From Bacillota bacterium (lineage in GTDB: Bacteria; Bacillota; Clostridia; Acetivibrionales; DSM-1351), in assembly GCA_023400235.1 (NCBI GenBank), contig JAEXFI010000043.1:62001-126000 (forward strand): a stretch of 64,000 nucleotides of DNA. Reading direction: 5' to 3'. The translations under genes were made by a program, and so were the position numbers. How positions within the stretch are numbered: position 1 is the stretch's first letter; each line of letters starts with the position of its first letter. Shown one piece after another: positions 36,250 to 45,020 of this stretch. The notes below the pieces were generated by a model. That model made no database searches and was not told the DNA's origin. It saw only the letters and a program-made list of their open reading frames with translations.

Positions 36250-37104
36250 TTACATATTCATTTCTATATATCGCTGCAAATTTACCTCCGGACTGAGATT
36301 CAGCTTTTTACGGATATTGGTGCGGTGAAAGTCTACTGCCTTTTTCGTTATCTGCAGCTCATCGGCAATCTCTTTACTGAGCTTGTTTGCAACTATTAAT
36401 TTTGCTATCTGAATTTCCTTGGGTGATAATCGTTCAAAAAGATATTCTTTCTTCTCTGTTATTGTATGTGTGGAAAAATCCAATTGACGTTTAACAATGT
36501 TCATGGCTTCTGTATCTATTATATTTTCCAGGTATCGCAAAACGGGCTGAATGATGCGATCTATATTCACCGCAAAATTGCGTTCCATCAGTTCCTTTTC
36601 TTTTCGTTTTTCATCAAGAAAACCCAACAAAAGCTTATTTTGACTTTCTATCAATTCCGAGGATAGCTCTAAATGCTTGAATTTACTGATGTCTCGAATA
36701 TATTCAATAGCAAGAATAACTTCGTTGTCATTGTCAAGTATGGGAGCACAATAAATCTGCTGCCATCCAAAAGTAGACTTGCCATTTTCAAACGGAACTA
36801 CGCCTGTTGCCGGATTTTTATCCTTAATCGCCTTCAGAACAGGACATTTGTCACAGGGCTCAGAACGGTGGTGATAAACTGCGTAACACTTGCGACCTTT
36901 TGTTGGTACATAGTCAGGATACCAGCACAGGATTGTAGGGTTGATGTAAATAATGTTTAAGTCCTTATCCAGGAAGCAAATGCCATCCTGTATAAGTGTT
37001 AATAGACTTGTCAGTAACCCGTCACTCAAATCTTCCATGAGGCTGTCCATTTTGAATTTTTTGGGTTCAGGAAAGTTTATCCAATCTTGATTTTCAGATT
37101 TCAT
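36250..37104 (-). CDS. PAS-domain LuxR-type regulator
   Basis: The start at 37104 (MKSENQDWINF) has GGAGG 8 nt upstream; nine more codons are possible. Of 284 residues, about 40-160 form a PAS domain (GICFLDKDLNIIYINPTIL) with a conserved CYAVYHHRSEPCDKCP stretch, in which the cysteines and histidines suggest a metal or redox sensor. A helical linker leads to a C-terminal LuxR/GerE helix-turn-helix (LSPKEIQIAKLIVANKLSKE). Such single-protein regulators often sit beside anaerobic catabolic operons. The adjoining CUT2/OYE operon on the same strand is the likely target. Confidence 0.9.
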   Translation of the reverse strand: MKSENQDWINFPEPKKFKMDSLMEDLSDGLLTSLLTLIQDGICFLDKDLNIIYINPTILCWYPDYVPTKGRKCYAVYHHRSEPCDKCPVLKAIKDKNPATGVVPFENGKSTFGWQQIYCAPILDNDNEVILAIEYIRDISKFKHLELSSELIESQNKLLLGFLDEKRKEKELMERNFAVNIDRIIQPVLRYLENIIDTEAMNIVKRQLDFSTHTITEKKEYLFERLSPKEIQIAKLIVANKLSKEIADELQITKKAVDFHRTNIRKKLNLSPEVNLQRYIEMNM

Positions 37105-37129
37105 TGATTTATCCTCCGGATATAGTGTC

Positions 37130-37157
37130 AATATAAACTAAAAGCTGTCAATGTCAA
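37130..37157 (-). promoter_or_regulatory. Candidate promoter of the PAS-LuxR gene
   Basis: Minus-strand TTGACA (37152-37157), 16-bp spacer, TATATT (37130-37135), 26 bp before the start codon. A second TTGACA directly adjoins it. The rest of the gap up to 37373 shows nothing. Confidence 0.5.
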
Positions 37158-37373
37158 TGTTTATAGAACATTAACGCAAGCACTGTTCCATTTTATTGCT
37201 GTACTGATATTTTCTGGATATGTACTTACAAGGCTGCGTTTTAGGGTGTTTACTGAAAATTTTGCCATTGAACAATTTGGATGGTGCGGACTAAGTTGAA
37301 AACTTTTATTTGAAAATCTTTCGAAAGCTTTAATCATTTATGCAAAGTAGTTATGTATATTTATAATACACGA

Positions 37374-37402
37374 AAAGAGCACATTTGTAAATTGTGCTCT
37401 TT
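37374..37402 (-). terminator. Terminator of the flavodoxin/TetR/DUF998 operon
   Basis: AAAGAGCACA (37374-37383) pairs with TGTGCTCTTT (37393-37402) with a short T-run after it on the minus strand, 59 nt past the stop at 37461. Confidence 0.75.
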
Positions 37403-37460
37403 GAACTTTTTGCTTAAAATTACCCGGAAGCGTCTGCTTCCATCTTTATGCTAAGGGAAT

Positions 37461-38135
37461 TTATGCTTTCTGCAGAATAACATATTCCTTACGCAAGCAT
37501 TTACTGGCCAGCACCAGCACCCAAAGCAAGTATGTAAATATATTAATGCGCTCAGTAATTCCCAGCCACGGTGTTGGCAGCTGTGCCGCAACCCGCGGAC
37601 CGTCCAGGCCTGCCAAAATACCAAACAGGAGGAGTATTAATATTGTCCCTATAGAATAGATGCGAAACCGCTTCCCGTGTATAACAGCTCCGAATCCTAT
37701 GGATAACAAGATAAATAGTACCATTACACTAGTAAGAGTTGCGTGCATAATGTCGCTTGTTGTCTTTTGGGCACCACGTAAGTGCATGGGAAAGAACAGC
37801 AACGTCACAAGTCCCACCAACCCGTATGCGATCACCACGATCCCTGTAAAGCGTGCTCGCTTTCGACTATCTGATACACAGATTCCTAATCCGAATGCGA
37901 TTACAAATATACCATATATACTAAAAAGCAAAACGACAAATGGTCTGGTCGGAGCTCCTATAGCCATCAGTTCGCTGACAGCTTGAGAGGTGTAGCTGTA
38001 TTCCGTCCACTGCATGACTGCAAGTATGTCAGTACTTACATAAAGCAGTGAAGAGAGTATGCCGCAGATGAGAAACACCTTCCTTATTATCGGTATTTGC
38101 AGTTCTTTCCCTTGAATTGTTGTTATTGGTTTCAT
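37461..38135 (-). CDS. DUF998-like polytopic membrane protein
   Basis: A 224-residue protein with about six membrane segments. The first region (VFLICGILSSLLYVSTDILA) and the following YTSQAVSELMAIGAPTRP loop match the DUF998 family, whose role is unknown. It is the third gene of a leftward operon after the flavodoxin-like and TetR genes, so it is probably induced together with them. Confidence 0.8.
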   Translation of the reverse strand: MKPITTIQGKELQIPIIRKVFLICGILSSLLYVSTDILAVMQWTEYSYTSQAVSELMAIGAPTRPFVVLLFSIYGIFVIAFGLGICVSDSRKRARFTGIVVIAYGLVGLVTLLFFPMHLRGAQKTTSDIMHATLTSVMVLFILLSIGFGAVIHGKRFRIYSIGTILILLLFGILAGLDGPRVAAQLPTPWLGITERINIFTYLLWVLVLASKCLRKEYVILQKA

Positions 38136-38204
38136 TTTTCACCTGCAAAAATTCACTTCTTCCTAAATTACCTGAGAATGAAATCCCTTTGATACCGTGG
38201 TATA

Positions 38205-38792
38205 TTATTGTTTCTCAGAGCAATCCGTCAAGCCTTTCATTGTAAATTCTCCCAAATATTCTAAAACTTGAGGGAAATATTCAACCCCAATTTCTTCCTT
38301 GTGTGTTTCTACATTGACTAAAGCAGAAAAAATGGCCATAATCATCCCAGCTTCAATATCTTTTCTCACTTTTCCCTCAATTTGCCACTTCCTTACTATG
38401 TCAATAAAACTGTCATATAGAAAATCAACACTCTTAAGCCCGTTATCTTCACGAAAGCTTTGTTCTATTCTAGTAAAAACCTCTCTATTATACCATTCCC
38501 TTAATATGGGATTTGAGGTCATGCCCTTAAGATTCAGAAACATAATTTCCTTCATGACATGTATGGGATCGGCTTCTAAATCAACGGACTCCATAATATC
38601 CTTTTTCAGTTTTATGTTTTCTTCCAAGTAAATCTCCATAAATAGCTTATCTTTTGAAGGATAATAGTTATAAAAAGTACCTGTAGCCATACCAGCCATT
38701 TTTGCTATTTCAGCAACATTTGTATCTTTAAACCCTTTGGAACCGAACAACTCTCTTCCATATTTTAAAATATCAGCTTTTTTATCAATCAA
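38205..38792 (-). CDS. TetR-family regulator
   Basis: A 195-residue protein with a canonical TetR N-terminus: ILKYGRELFGSKGFKDTNVA, then IAKMAGMATGTFYNYYPSKD. The remainder is a helical ligand-binding domain. It lies between the flavodoxin-like and DUF998-like genes on one transcript. The strong palindrome at 39654-39685 at the start of the operon is its likely autoregulatory operator. Confidence 0.93.
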   Translation of the reverse strand: MIDKKADILKYGRELFGSKGFKDTNVAEIAKMAGMATGTFYNYYPSKDKLFMEIYLEENIKLKKDIMESVDLEADPIHVMKEIMFLNLKGMTSNPILREWYNREVFTRIEQSFREDNGLKSVDFLYDSFIDIVRKWQIEGKVRKDIEAGMIMAIFSALVNVETHKEEIGVEYFPQVLEYLGEFTMKGLTDCSEKQ

Positions 38793-38825
38793 ATCTGTGG
38801 CCTCCCTGTATTTACAAACTTCCCT

Positions 38826-39593
38826 TTATTTATGCTTAGCCATCTTGCGCCCTAATAAGTCGAAAAAACTTCCAACAATTTTTTTTGATGGTCCTAAGGT
38901 CGTTTCATGATAATAATCAGACTCAAACCAGCCTTTAGCTTTATAATAGTTATAATCAAAGTAACTCTCGTCAATGGACTTAATACTTGTTCGCGACATT
39001 CTGAACATCATCAGTCTAAAGACCGAAGGCTCTGCCGGTGTGGAGCGAATAAGCCCTTTATAAAATTTCTCAGAAGATTTCTTAATTTCCTGTTTTAGTT
39101 TTTTATGCTGATGTTCATTCATTGGTTCCAATGTGGAAACACAACTGCCCTTCGTCACATAAAATCCCAGGTTTGCTCCCATACCTTCCAGATATTTAAG
39201 AATTTCATTACCGCCAAAAATCCCCTGCGTAACAATTGAAGTAAAAGTCTTGCCAAAGAACCTTGGTCTGTGTAATATATACGCAAATCGGTCAAAAAAG
39301 TTCTTCATCCGAGCTGATACCTGAAATGCATAATTCGGAGTGGCAAAAATAACGCCGTCCGAATGCTCCATCTTCTCAAGCAGTACATTTCTATCATCTT
39401 TTAGAGGACAAAATTGTTCTCCCTTATCAAAGCATAGTTTGCAGCCCTGGCAAAACTCCAGATTGTACTCACTTAAAAAGACATACTCAAAATCGAATTC
39501 ACCATATTGCTTCAAATTATTTTCAAATTCCTGAATTGCCTGATAGGTTGTTTTTTTGCGTGCACTTCCTATAAAAGCAGTTATTTTGTTCAT
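38826..39593 (-). CDS. NAD(P)H-dependent FMN reductase, flavodoxin-like fold
   Basis: I choose the ATG at 39593 (MNKITAFIGSARKKTTYQ), with AGAGGTG upstream; a GTG four codons earlier is possible. The 255-residue protein has the FMN phosphate loop GSARKKTTY. It also has CQGCKLCFDKGEQFCPLKDD, the Cys-rich insertion seen in iron-sulfur flavoproteins of anaerobes, and the FATPNYAFQVSARMKNFFDR flavin loop. It is the first gene of the operon with TetR and probably acts as a redox or detoxification flavoenzyme. Confidence 0.88.
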   Translation of the reverse strand: MNKITAFIGSARKKTTYQAIQEFENNLKQYGEFDFEYVFLSEYNLEFCQGCKLCFDKGEQFCPLKDDRNVLLEKMEHSDGVIFATPNYAFQVSARMKNFFDRFAYILHRPRFFGKTFTSIVTQGIFGGNEILKYLEGMGANLGFYVTKGSCVSTLEPMNEHQHKKLKQEIKKSSEKFYKGLIRSTPAEPSVFRLMMFRMSRTSIKSIDESYFDYNYYKAKGWFESDYYHETTLGPSKKIVGSFFDLLGRKMAKHK

Positions 39594-39653
39594 TAAAGAC
39601 ATCACCTCTCACAATTTATACATAGTTGACACGCTGCTTATGATTGAACATAA

Positions 39654-39685
39654 ATATGAATGAATATTTTTTAGTTCATTCATAT
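39654..39685. promoter_or_regulatory. TetR-type operator, perfect 11-bp inverted repeat
   Basis: ATATGAATGAA (39654-39664) and TTCATTCATAT (39675-39685) are perfect inverted repeats with a 10-bp spacer, overlapping the -10 and start site of the promoter at 39684-39712. Confidence 0.8.
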
Positions 39686-39712
39686 TATAGCATGGATGTA
39701 TATCTCTGTAAA
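39684..39712 (-). promoter_or_regulatory. Promoter of the flavodoxin/TetR/DUF998 operon
   Basis: Minus-strand TTTACA (39707-39712), 17-bp spacer, TATAAT (39684-39689). Confidence 0.75.
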
Positions 39713-39757
39713 TCCTGATTTGATTTTGATTAAAATCATAGAGCACCCTATGCTGAT

Positions 39758-41128
39758 TTAAACCTTACGCTTTTTGTTTAAAAAGATTACAGCACCTATA
39801 CACGCTGCTGCAACCGTAATAACTGCCGAAACAGTTATTATTGCCTTATCGGAGATTTCTTCCATACCTGCAGTATTGTTATTGCTGTTCTTCAGGCTGT
39901 AAGCACTGATTGTCTGGGCAGCCGCACTGTTATCAGCCTTCTCTATGGATATGGGAGTTAGATAGCGGGTACTTTTCTCTATGATATCACCCTTCCAGTC
40001 TGTAACCTGGCACAGGATTTCATAATCCACCGCCGGCTCCAGCCGGCATTCAAAATAGTTGCTATTCTCTGCATCAATAATTTTCTTGCCATTGTTGTCT
40101 GCATGACTAATGGTTGTTTTTGACTGTTTTTCCGGAGTACCGAAAATGTCACACCAGATGTAAAAATATCCGTCTCCCCTTTTCTCAACATTTATGTCAC
40201 CTATTGATGTTTTTTCTTCAAGCCTGCCCTGGGGCAGCTGACTTTTTATGTACACTGCAAGAACATTCTGTCTGGCTGCTATTGCCTCATTATAGCGCTT
40301 TATAAGCTCTTGTTCATTTTTTTGCTCTGCCAGCCGGTCTGCTTCCTTGAATTGCTTTACATTTTTATCTATCTCTTCACTGCTGTAGCCAAAATTCTCA
40401 GCATACTCCTTGCTGTTTTTAATACGGCTCTCATTATAGGTAACATTCAAATCATAGGTTGGCTCAAAATCAGAATTTTCCCAAATAAGCTCATTGCCGG
40501 CAAATCTGAATTTGCCGGGGTACAAGTCAGTAATATAGTATGGCTTCATATCTCCCAGCTTAAATGTCACTTTTGCCTTCCCTATATTGCCTTTCCAGGC
40601 TGCACCCGTACGCATAACATATCCGGAATAAATAAATGACATGGAATCATATGTGGGATAAAAGGAATATGTATTTTTAACAGTAACACTTTTACCCGCT
40701 TTTAGGTGTACTTCAAAAGTAAACCATTCGCTAAATTTGTCATATGGCTTTTCCGGGTCATTCCTTACAGTGTTCTTTTCTTTTTTTATGGCAACCTGTT
40801 TGCCGTCAATGTATGCCTTAAAATTATGTACAGTGAGATTTACAGGTCCTGTATGGTCACTGTTATCAGTCAGTACACCTGGGAAGCCCATCAATATTGT
40901 TTTGTCCTCTCCTGAATTGTAAAAATGGAATTCACACCGGGCTGTGTTCTTTGTCAAATCAACTACAACTGTTTCCTCCTCCATGCTTATATCATCTTCT
41001 CCAATAGGGAATACTCCGTCAGGCATTCTGCCAAGGCAGGTATCATCCGCCTTTACATTACCGCAGGTCAAGCAGAGCAATGCTGCTAAAAAGGCAATAG
41101 CTGTGACTAAACATTTAGACAGTTTCAA
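39758..41128 (-). CDS. Exported, membrane-anchored surface protein of unknown function (DUF4424-like)
   Basis: The likely start is TTG at 41128 (LKLSKCLVTAIAFLAALL), 6 nt after GGAGGTG; an in-frame ATG at 41161 has no ribosome site. The 456-residue protein has a signal peptide ending near VKA, an extracellular beta-rich domain (VFPIGEDDISMEEETVVVDL, FTFEVHLKAGKSVTVKNTYS) and a helical stretch around 260-300. One C-terminal membrane helix (IITVSAVITVAAACIGAVIF) ends in KKRKV. It is not a sortase substrate. The beta domain resembles DUF4424-type envelope proteins. No operon partner is evident. Confidence 0.75.
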   Translation of the reverse strand: MKLSKCLVTAIAFLAALLCLTCGNVKADDTCLGRMPDGVFPIGEDDISMEEETVVVDLTKNTARCEFHFYNSGEDKTILMGFPGVLTDNSDHTGPVNLTVHNFKAYIDGKQVAIKKEKNTVRNDPEKPYDKFSEWFTFEVHLKAGKSVTVKNTYSFYPTYDSMSFIYSGYVMRTGAAWKGNIGKAKVTFKLGDMKPYYITDLYPGKFRFAGNELIWENSDFEPTYDLNVTYNESRIKNSKEYAENFGYSSEEIDKNVKQFKEADRLAEQKNEQELIKRYNEAIAARQNVLAVYIKSQLPQGRLEEKTSIGDINVEKRGDGYFYIWCDIFGTPEKQSKTTISHADNNGKKIIDAENSNYFECRLEPAVDYEILCQVTDWKGDIIEKSTRYLTPISIEKADNSAAAQTISAYSLKNSNNNTAGMEEISDKAIITVSAVITVAAACIGAVIFLNKKRKV

Positions 41129-41408
41129 TACAAACACCTCCAACACATATGAAGTCTCCATGCTACATTATCCTGGTGCAACAAATATCTCAATCCATTT
41201 TTTTATATTTATACCATAATTTCACTATATTCTTATACCACATTAACACATACGGCTATTTCTTTCAATATTTCTTATGCTGCAGCAATTTCGGTTACCT
41301 GTCTATAGCAATACATATGTAAAATATGATTTGATTTGAAATTCAGCAAGAACGGCTCTGTAAAAAGCCAAAAGAAATATAAACAGCTTCTGCAATTACA
41401 GCACTAAC

Positions 41409-42101
41409 TCACATATTTTCTTCCAGCCATGTACGCACTATATGCACATCCTCTTTTCCCATAAAAGGATGTTCACTGTCTTTAGCGATGGCCAGCTTGC
41501 AGCCATTCTCGTTTGCAAATTTTTGAATTACCTCTATTGATTGCAGATTGTCTTTTCCTCCATAAAGTATGGAGGTGGGTATATTCCATTTCTTTACAGG
41601 ATGCTTCTTAACATACTGGTAATAGTCCCAGCGCAGCAGGTCCACAGGAGTGGGAATTTCTTTTTCACTGCATAACTTTTCCTCTGTAACATTAAACCAG
41701 TGAAACATCTGCTCAATAAGGTATTCCATGTCAATTACAGGCGACTGAAAAAGACAGTTGATAAAATTTCTGTCTGTATACGTATTCAAGCTAAAGTATG
41801 CCCCCAGGCTGCAGGCAAACAAGGAAACCCTGCTCCACCTTGAAAAAGCATAATTACCAATCAAAGAGAGGTCGTGCATACCATTCCAGATGTCACAACG
41901 ATAGTCACACTCTTTTCTCTCCCCGTGTTCCGGCAAATCAAAACTAAGTGTTTGGCAGCCCTTTTTCTCCGCTATTTCAGCAAAGTTCTCCGCATGCTCT
42001 TTACAAGACATTTTTCCATGTACATGAATATATATACTGTCTGATTTTTCGCCCCAAATAATGGCGGGGATACTGTTAATTTTTATGCTTTGAGTTTTCA
42101 C
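41409..42101 (-). CDS. Small cytoplasmic alpha/beta hydrolase
   Basis: A 230-residue protein without a signal peptide. An early strand IYIHVHGKM supplies the oxyanion HG motif. The nucleophile lies in FACSLGAYFS (G-x-S-x-G variant), an acid in YGGKDNLQS and a catalytic His in DSEHPFMG. The layout resembles monoacylglycerol-lipase or BAAT-type small hydrolases. It is transcribed alone and divergently from the radical SAM island to its right. Substrate unknown. Confidence 0.85.
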   Translation of the reverse strand: MKTQSIKINSIPAIIWGEKSDSIYIHVHGKMSCKEHAENFAEIAEKKGCQTLSFDLPEHGERKECDYRCDIWNGMHDLSLIGNYAFSRWSRVSLFACSLGAYFSLNTYTDRNFINCLFQSPVIDMEYLIEQMFHWFNVTEEKLCSEKEIPTPVDLLRWDYYQYVKKHPVKKWNIPTSILYGGKDNLQSIEVIQKFANENGCKLAIAKDSEHPFMGKEDVHIVRTWLEENM

Positions 42102-42385
42102 TTTTTCCTCCGGTTATTTCTTATGCTTATTGATATAAAGAACTGCGATTAATGCAAAAGCAAAAAGTTGTGCAATCAATGTTCTTAAAATCATTGGTCG
42201 GCTTGGGCTTTTTTATAATTTTGGGGGGCTTTTGCTCGCTGTTTCACAGCTCGCACCTCATAATATTATACCATCAAACATCTGTATCAACGATGCCTTT
42301 CAAAAGACCCTACCTGCATCATATACAATTTGCCGAAGTTCTTCCGGAAGAAATAAAAAAATATCCCCTCCCAAGACTCAAAGAC

Positions 42386-42413
42386 TTTACATTGTATTTT
42401 TGCATGTTATAAT
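42386..42413 (+). promoter_or_regulatory. Promoter of the radical SAM/BioY island
   Basis: TTTACA (42386-42391), 16-bp spacer, TATAAT (42408-42413), about 90 bp before the first gene. Upstream, between 42117 and 42385, I see only an unsupported 86-codon ORF. Confidence 0.7.
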
Positions 42414-42436
42414 ATATAATATAATACATTATATAT
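42412..42436. promoter_or_regulatory. Candidate operator over the island's transcription start
   Basis: ATATATAAT (42412-42420) and ATTATATAT (42428-42436) are perfect inverted repeats with a 7-bp spacer, abutting the -10 box. Such a site would suit a repressor. No regulator gene is in the island, and the site does not look like a typical BirA site. Confidence 0.45.
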
Positions 42437-42503
42437 ATGTTTACTATGTTTTAAATTTTTACACCTGTTACCAAAATAAATCTTGCAAAAAGGGGGAATG
42501 ACG

Positions 42504-43763
42504 ATGGCGGATGGAAAAGGTACCGGCCGTGACTTGACGCTGGAAGAAGTGCTCCAGAAATACAGCAATGTATCACCGCTTGTTATTCTGAAAACGGACT
42601 TGCAGCGCAGGACGGTAACTTATACCGGACGCGCTGTGGCTGCGGCTGATAAACGGCTTCATCAGGTGCAGGCGAGAGGTATTTTTACATCAGTGGGTGA
42701 ACTAGAGGATTACTTTCCAGTATCTCTTCTGCTGCGTGATGGTTCGACCGTTCTGACAAGCCCGGTGCAGACCGCAAGCATCCCCTATGTAATTGACGTG
42801 GTGGACGGGAAAACCGTGATTACCGACAACGGCAAAATCATTGACGAAGTGGAGTATTGGTATGCTCCAGATTTTCAGTACCAGCTTACAAGCTCCGGCC
42901 GGCCGATGTGGCAGGTAGCCTCGGCCCGTCCTCAGCGGCTGGATATCGACCCATACAGCTACTGCCATTTCTGGGATAACGGCAAGGGTTGCCGCTATTG
43001 CAACATGGGCAGCAATTTTCACAAAAGTCACCGGGAATTTAAAAAACCTGCGAGACTGGACCCGCGTGACGTATATGAAACCGTTCGCGAAGCGCTCAAG
43101 CAACCTGGCCGCTTCGCCTACATCAAGATGACAGCCGGCTCAATTTTAAGCGGCCAGGAGCTTTTTGACGATGAGGTGGATATGTACATCGAGCTGCTGC
43201 AGGCCATCGGAGAAAATTTCAAGACCCGGCGCTTCCCCAGTCAGATTATCACCTCGGCGTTTAATGAACGCCAGCTCGCACGTATTTATGAACAGACAGG
43301 CGTCACCTGCTATACCTCAGATATTGAGGTACTGAATGAAAAAATGTTTGCGTGGATATGTCCCGGCAAACAAAGCCTGGTCGGGTATCGCGAATGGAAG
43401 CAGCGCATATTTGCCGCCGTGGATATCTTTGGAAGAGGGTATGTCAATTCCGGCATTGTGGGCGGCGTTGAGCTGGGGCGGCCAAACGGCTTCAAAAACG
43501 AAGATGAAGCGTTGGGACATATCCTGGAAGAAGCGGAAGACTTTGCGCAACACGGCGTTTCCGTCGTACACTGCGTATGGGTGCCCTATCCCGGTTCGGC
43601 GTTTCAAGGCCAAAGCAATCCTTCGCTGGAGTATTACGTACGTCTTTCCACTGGGCTTCACGAGCTTAGGAAAAAATACGGCCTTTCCATCGACCTTGAC
43701 GATTACCGCCGTTGCGGAAACCATCCCGACTCAGATCTTGACCGTGTTTGGACCCATAAATAA
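42504..43763 (+). CDS. Radical SAM enzyme with CX8CX2C motif, copy 1
   Basis: The start at 42504 (MADGKGTGRDL) has AAGGGGGA upstream. In this 419-residue protein the likely cluster cysteines C154, C163 and C166 lie in YSYCHFWDNGKGCRYCNMG, a CX8CX2C pattern rather than the classic CX3CX2C. Downstream barrel motifs include FGRGYVNSGIVGGVEL and, near the end, RRCGNHPDSDLDR with another conserved Cys. An N-terminal domain of about 140 residues (VILKTDLQRRTVTYTGRAVA) precedes the barrel. A close paralogue is encoded at 48272 in the same operon. Members are annotated only as radical SAM proteins. The reaction is unknown; the neighbours suggest vitamin- or sulfur-compound chemistry under anaerobic conditions. 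Confidence 0.9.
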   Translation: MADGKGTGRDLTLEEVLQKYSNVSPLVILKTDLQRRTVTYTGRAVAAADKRLHQVQARGIFTSVGELEDYFPVSLLLRDGSTVLTSPVQTASIPYVIDVVDGKTVITDNGKIIDEVEYWYAPDFQYQLTSSGRPMWQVASARPQRLDIDPYSYCHFWDNGKGCRYCNMGSNFHKSHREFKKPARLDPRDVYETVREALKQPGRFAYIKMTAGSILSGQELFDDEVDMYIELLQAIGENFKTRRFPSQIITSAFNERQLARIYEQTGVTCYTSDIEVLNEKMFAWICPGKQSLVGYREWKQRIFAAVDIFGRGYVNSGIVGGVELGRPNGFKNEDEALGHILEEAEDFAQHGVSVVHCVWVPYPGSAFQGQSNPSLEYYVRLSTGLHELRKKYGLSIDLDDYRRCGNHPDSDLDRVWTHK

Positions 43764-43926
43764 CGGTAAAAAGAAAATAGTTTGAAGGAACTTATCTTCA
43801 TACACGGTTTTGCGCCATTTGGTTCAATGTCCGGACTGTTGTCACTTACCACCGAAATTTTTATAGCTGAGCAGTCCACTGTCATATGAAAACCCCACAA
43901 TTCCCAGGAAAGGAATGATTATTAAA

Positions 43927-44394
43927 ATGGAAGTCAGTCTATCTGAAAACATCATCCGCTTGCTTCGCGATCCTGAAACGGTGAAGGTACTTGCCACCAC
44001 CGACCCGTCAGGAGCGCCGCATGTAGTATTTAAGGGTTCCGTCAGTGTGGACGAAGAGGGAAGGCTTTATGTCTTGGAGCTTCTCGAATCCTCGCAGACA
44101 AACCGGAATCTTGTGCACAGTCTTTGGTTCAACCGCAAGGTAGCCGTCAGCCTGCGTTCAAAACATGGCGAGAGCTATGAAATCAAGGGGGTACCGCTGC
44201 AGTGCATCATCACCGGGCCGGTGTTTGAAAAATACTACCGCCTGGTGCGAGAACGCCTGGGTGATATTGACCTTGCCGCGGTCTGGTTCCTTACCCCCGA
44301 AGAAGTCAGAAACGAGACCTTTCAAGTACGTTATACGGAAGAAACTGAGGCTCACCCGCTATTTCTTCATCTGGACAGAATTGCTAAAGAATAA
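43927..44394 (+). CDS. Pyridoxamine 5'-phosphate oxidase-like split-barrel flavoprotein
   Basis: A 155-residue protein starting MEVSLSENIIRLL (AGGAAAGGA upstream; an ATG four codons earlier is equally possible). The pattern VKVLATTDPSGAPHVVFKGS followed by LLESSQTNRNLVHSLWFNRKVAV is that of FMN-binding split-barrel proteins of the PNPOx-like superfamily. It follows radical SAM copy 1 by about 160 nt in the same direction. A flavin-dependent redox step in the island's pathway is a reasonable guess. Confidence 0.8.
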   Translation: MEVSLSENIIRLLRDPETVKVLATTDPSGAPHVVFKGSVSVDEEGRLYVLELLESSQTNRNLVHSLWFNRKVAVSLRSKHGESYEIKGVPLQCIITGPVFEKYYRLVRERLGDIDLAAVWFLTPEEVRNETFQVRYTEETEAHPLFLHLDRIAKE

Positions 44395-44453
44395 ATGTGT
44401 GGCACCGGCTTACGCCGGCCAACAATTTAAATCTGTGTAAAAGAGGTTGTAGT

Positions 44454-45020
44454 ATGAGCGAAGATCAATCATATTCCATAGGAAAAGCAACGGATAAAGA
44501 TGTGGCATTAGCACTAAGCCTTCGCAAAAAGCTGTTTCACCATATGGGGGTGCCGGATGAGGCACTGCTCGATACCGTGGACGATGTTCTTTTCAAGTTG
44601 TATAAGGCAGCCTACCTCCGCGGTGAAATGGTTCACTTCATCGCTTACGATGAAAACAGAAATCCGGCAGCTATAGCAGGAGCCTTGTTAAAACGGGATT
44701 TTCCCTACTTGCTTTTCAAGCCCGGCGTTTATGGCTGGATCATCGATGTGTACACCGAGCCCGCACACCGCGGGAAGAGGCTTGCCACAAAGCTCCTTGA
44801 GCTGACTCATAACTGGCTTCGAGAGTGTGGCGTGCAGGAGGCAAAACTCATTTCAGCCGGCGCAGATGCGCGCCGACTCTATCAGCGGATCGGCTATCGC
44901 TCTACTTGGGAAATGAGCTTCAACCTTGCCGGCATGCCCACCTATAACGAAATGATGGATGTGCGCGGAGAGAACCCACTTGACCCACCGCAACACATCA
45001 AGAAGGAGAAAGATTTATGA
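44454..45020 (+). CDS. GNAT-family N-acetyltransferase
   Basis: The start at 44454 (MSEDQSYSIGKATDKD) has AGAGGT upstream. The 188-residue protein shows the acetyl-CoA motif A region WIIDVYTEPAHRGKRLATKLL and ends with LYQRIGYRSTWEMSF, typical of GNATs. It overlaps the BioY-like gene by 4 nt (ATGA), which implies translational coupling. Substrate unknown; acylation of an amine intermediate of this pathway is possible. Confidence 0.9.
   Translation: MSEDQSYSIGKATDKDVALALSLRKKLFHHMGVPDEALLDTVDDVLFKLYKAAYLRGEMVHFIAYDENRNPAAIAGALLKRDFPYLLFKPGVYGWIIDVYTEPAHRGKRLATKLLELTHNWLRECGVQEAKLISAGADARRLYQRIGYRSTWEMSFNLAGMPTYNEMMDVRGENPLDPPQHIKKEKDL

Noticed and set aside
42152..42412. 86-codon ORF before the radical SAM island
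   Set aside because: It runs into the promoter at 42386-42413, has no ribosome site and gives no recognisable product.
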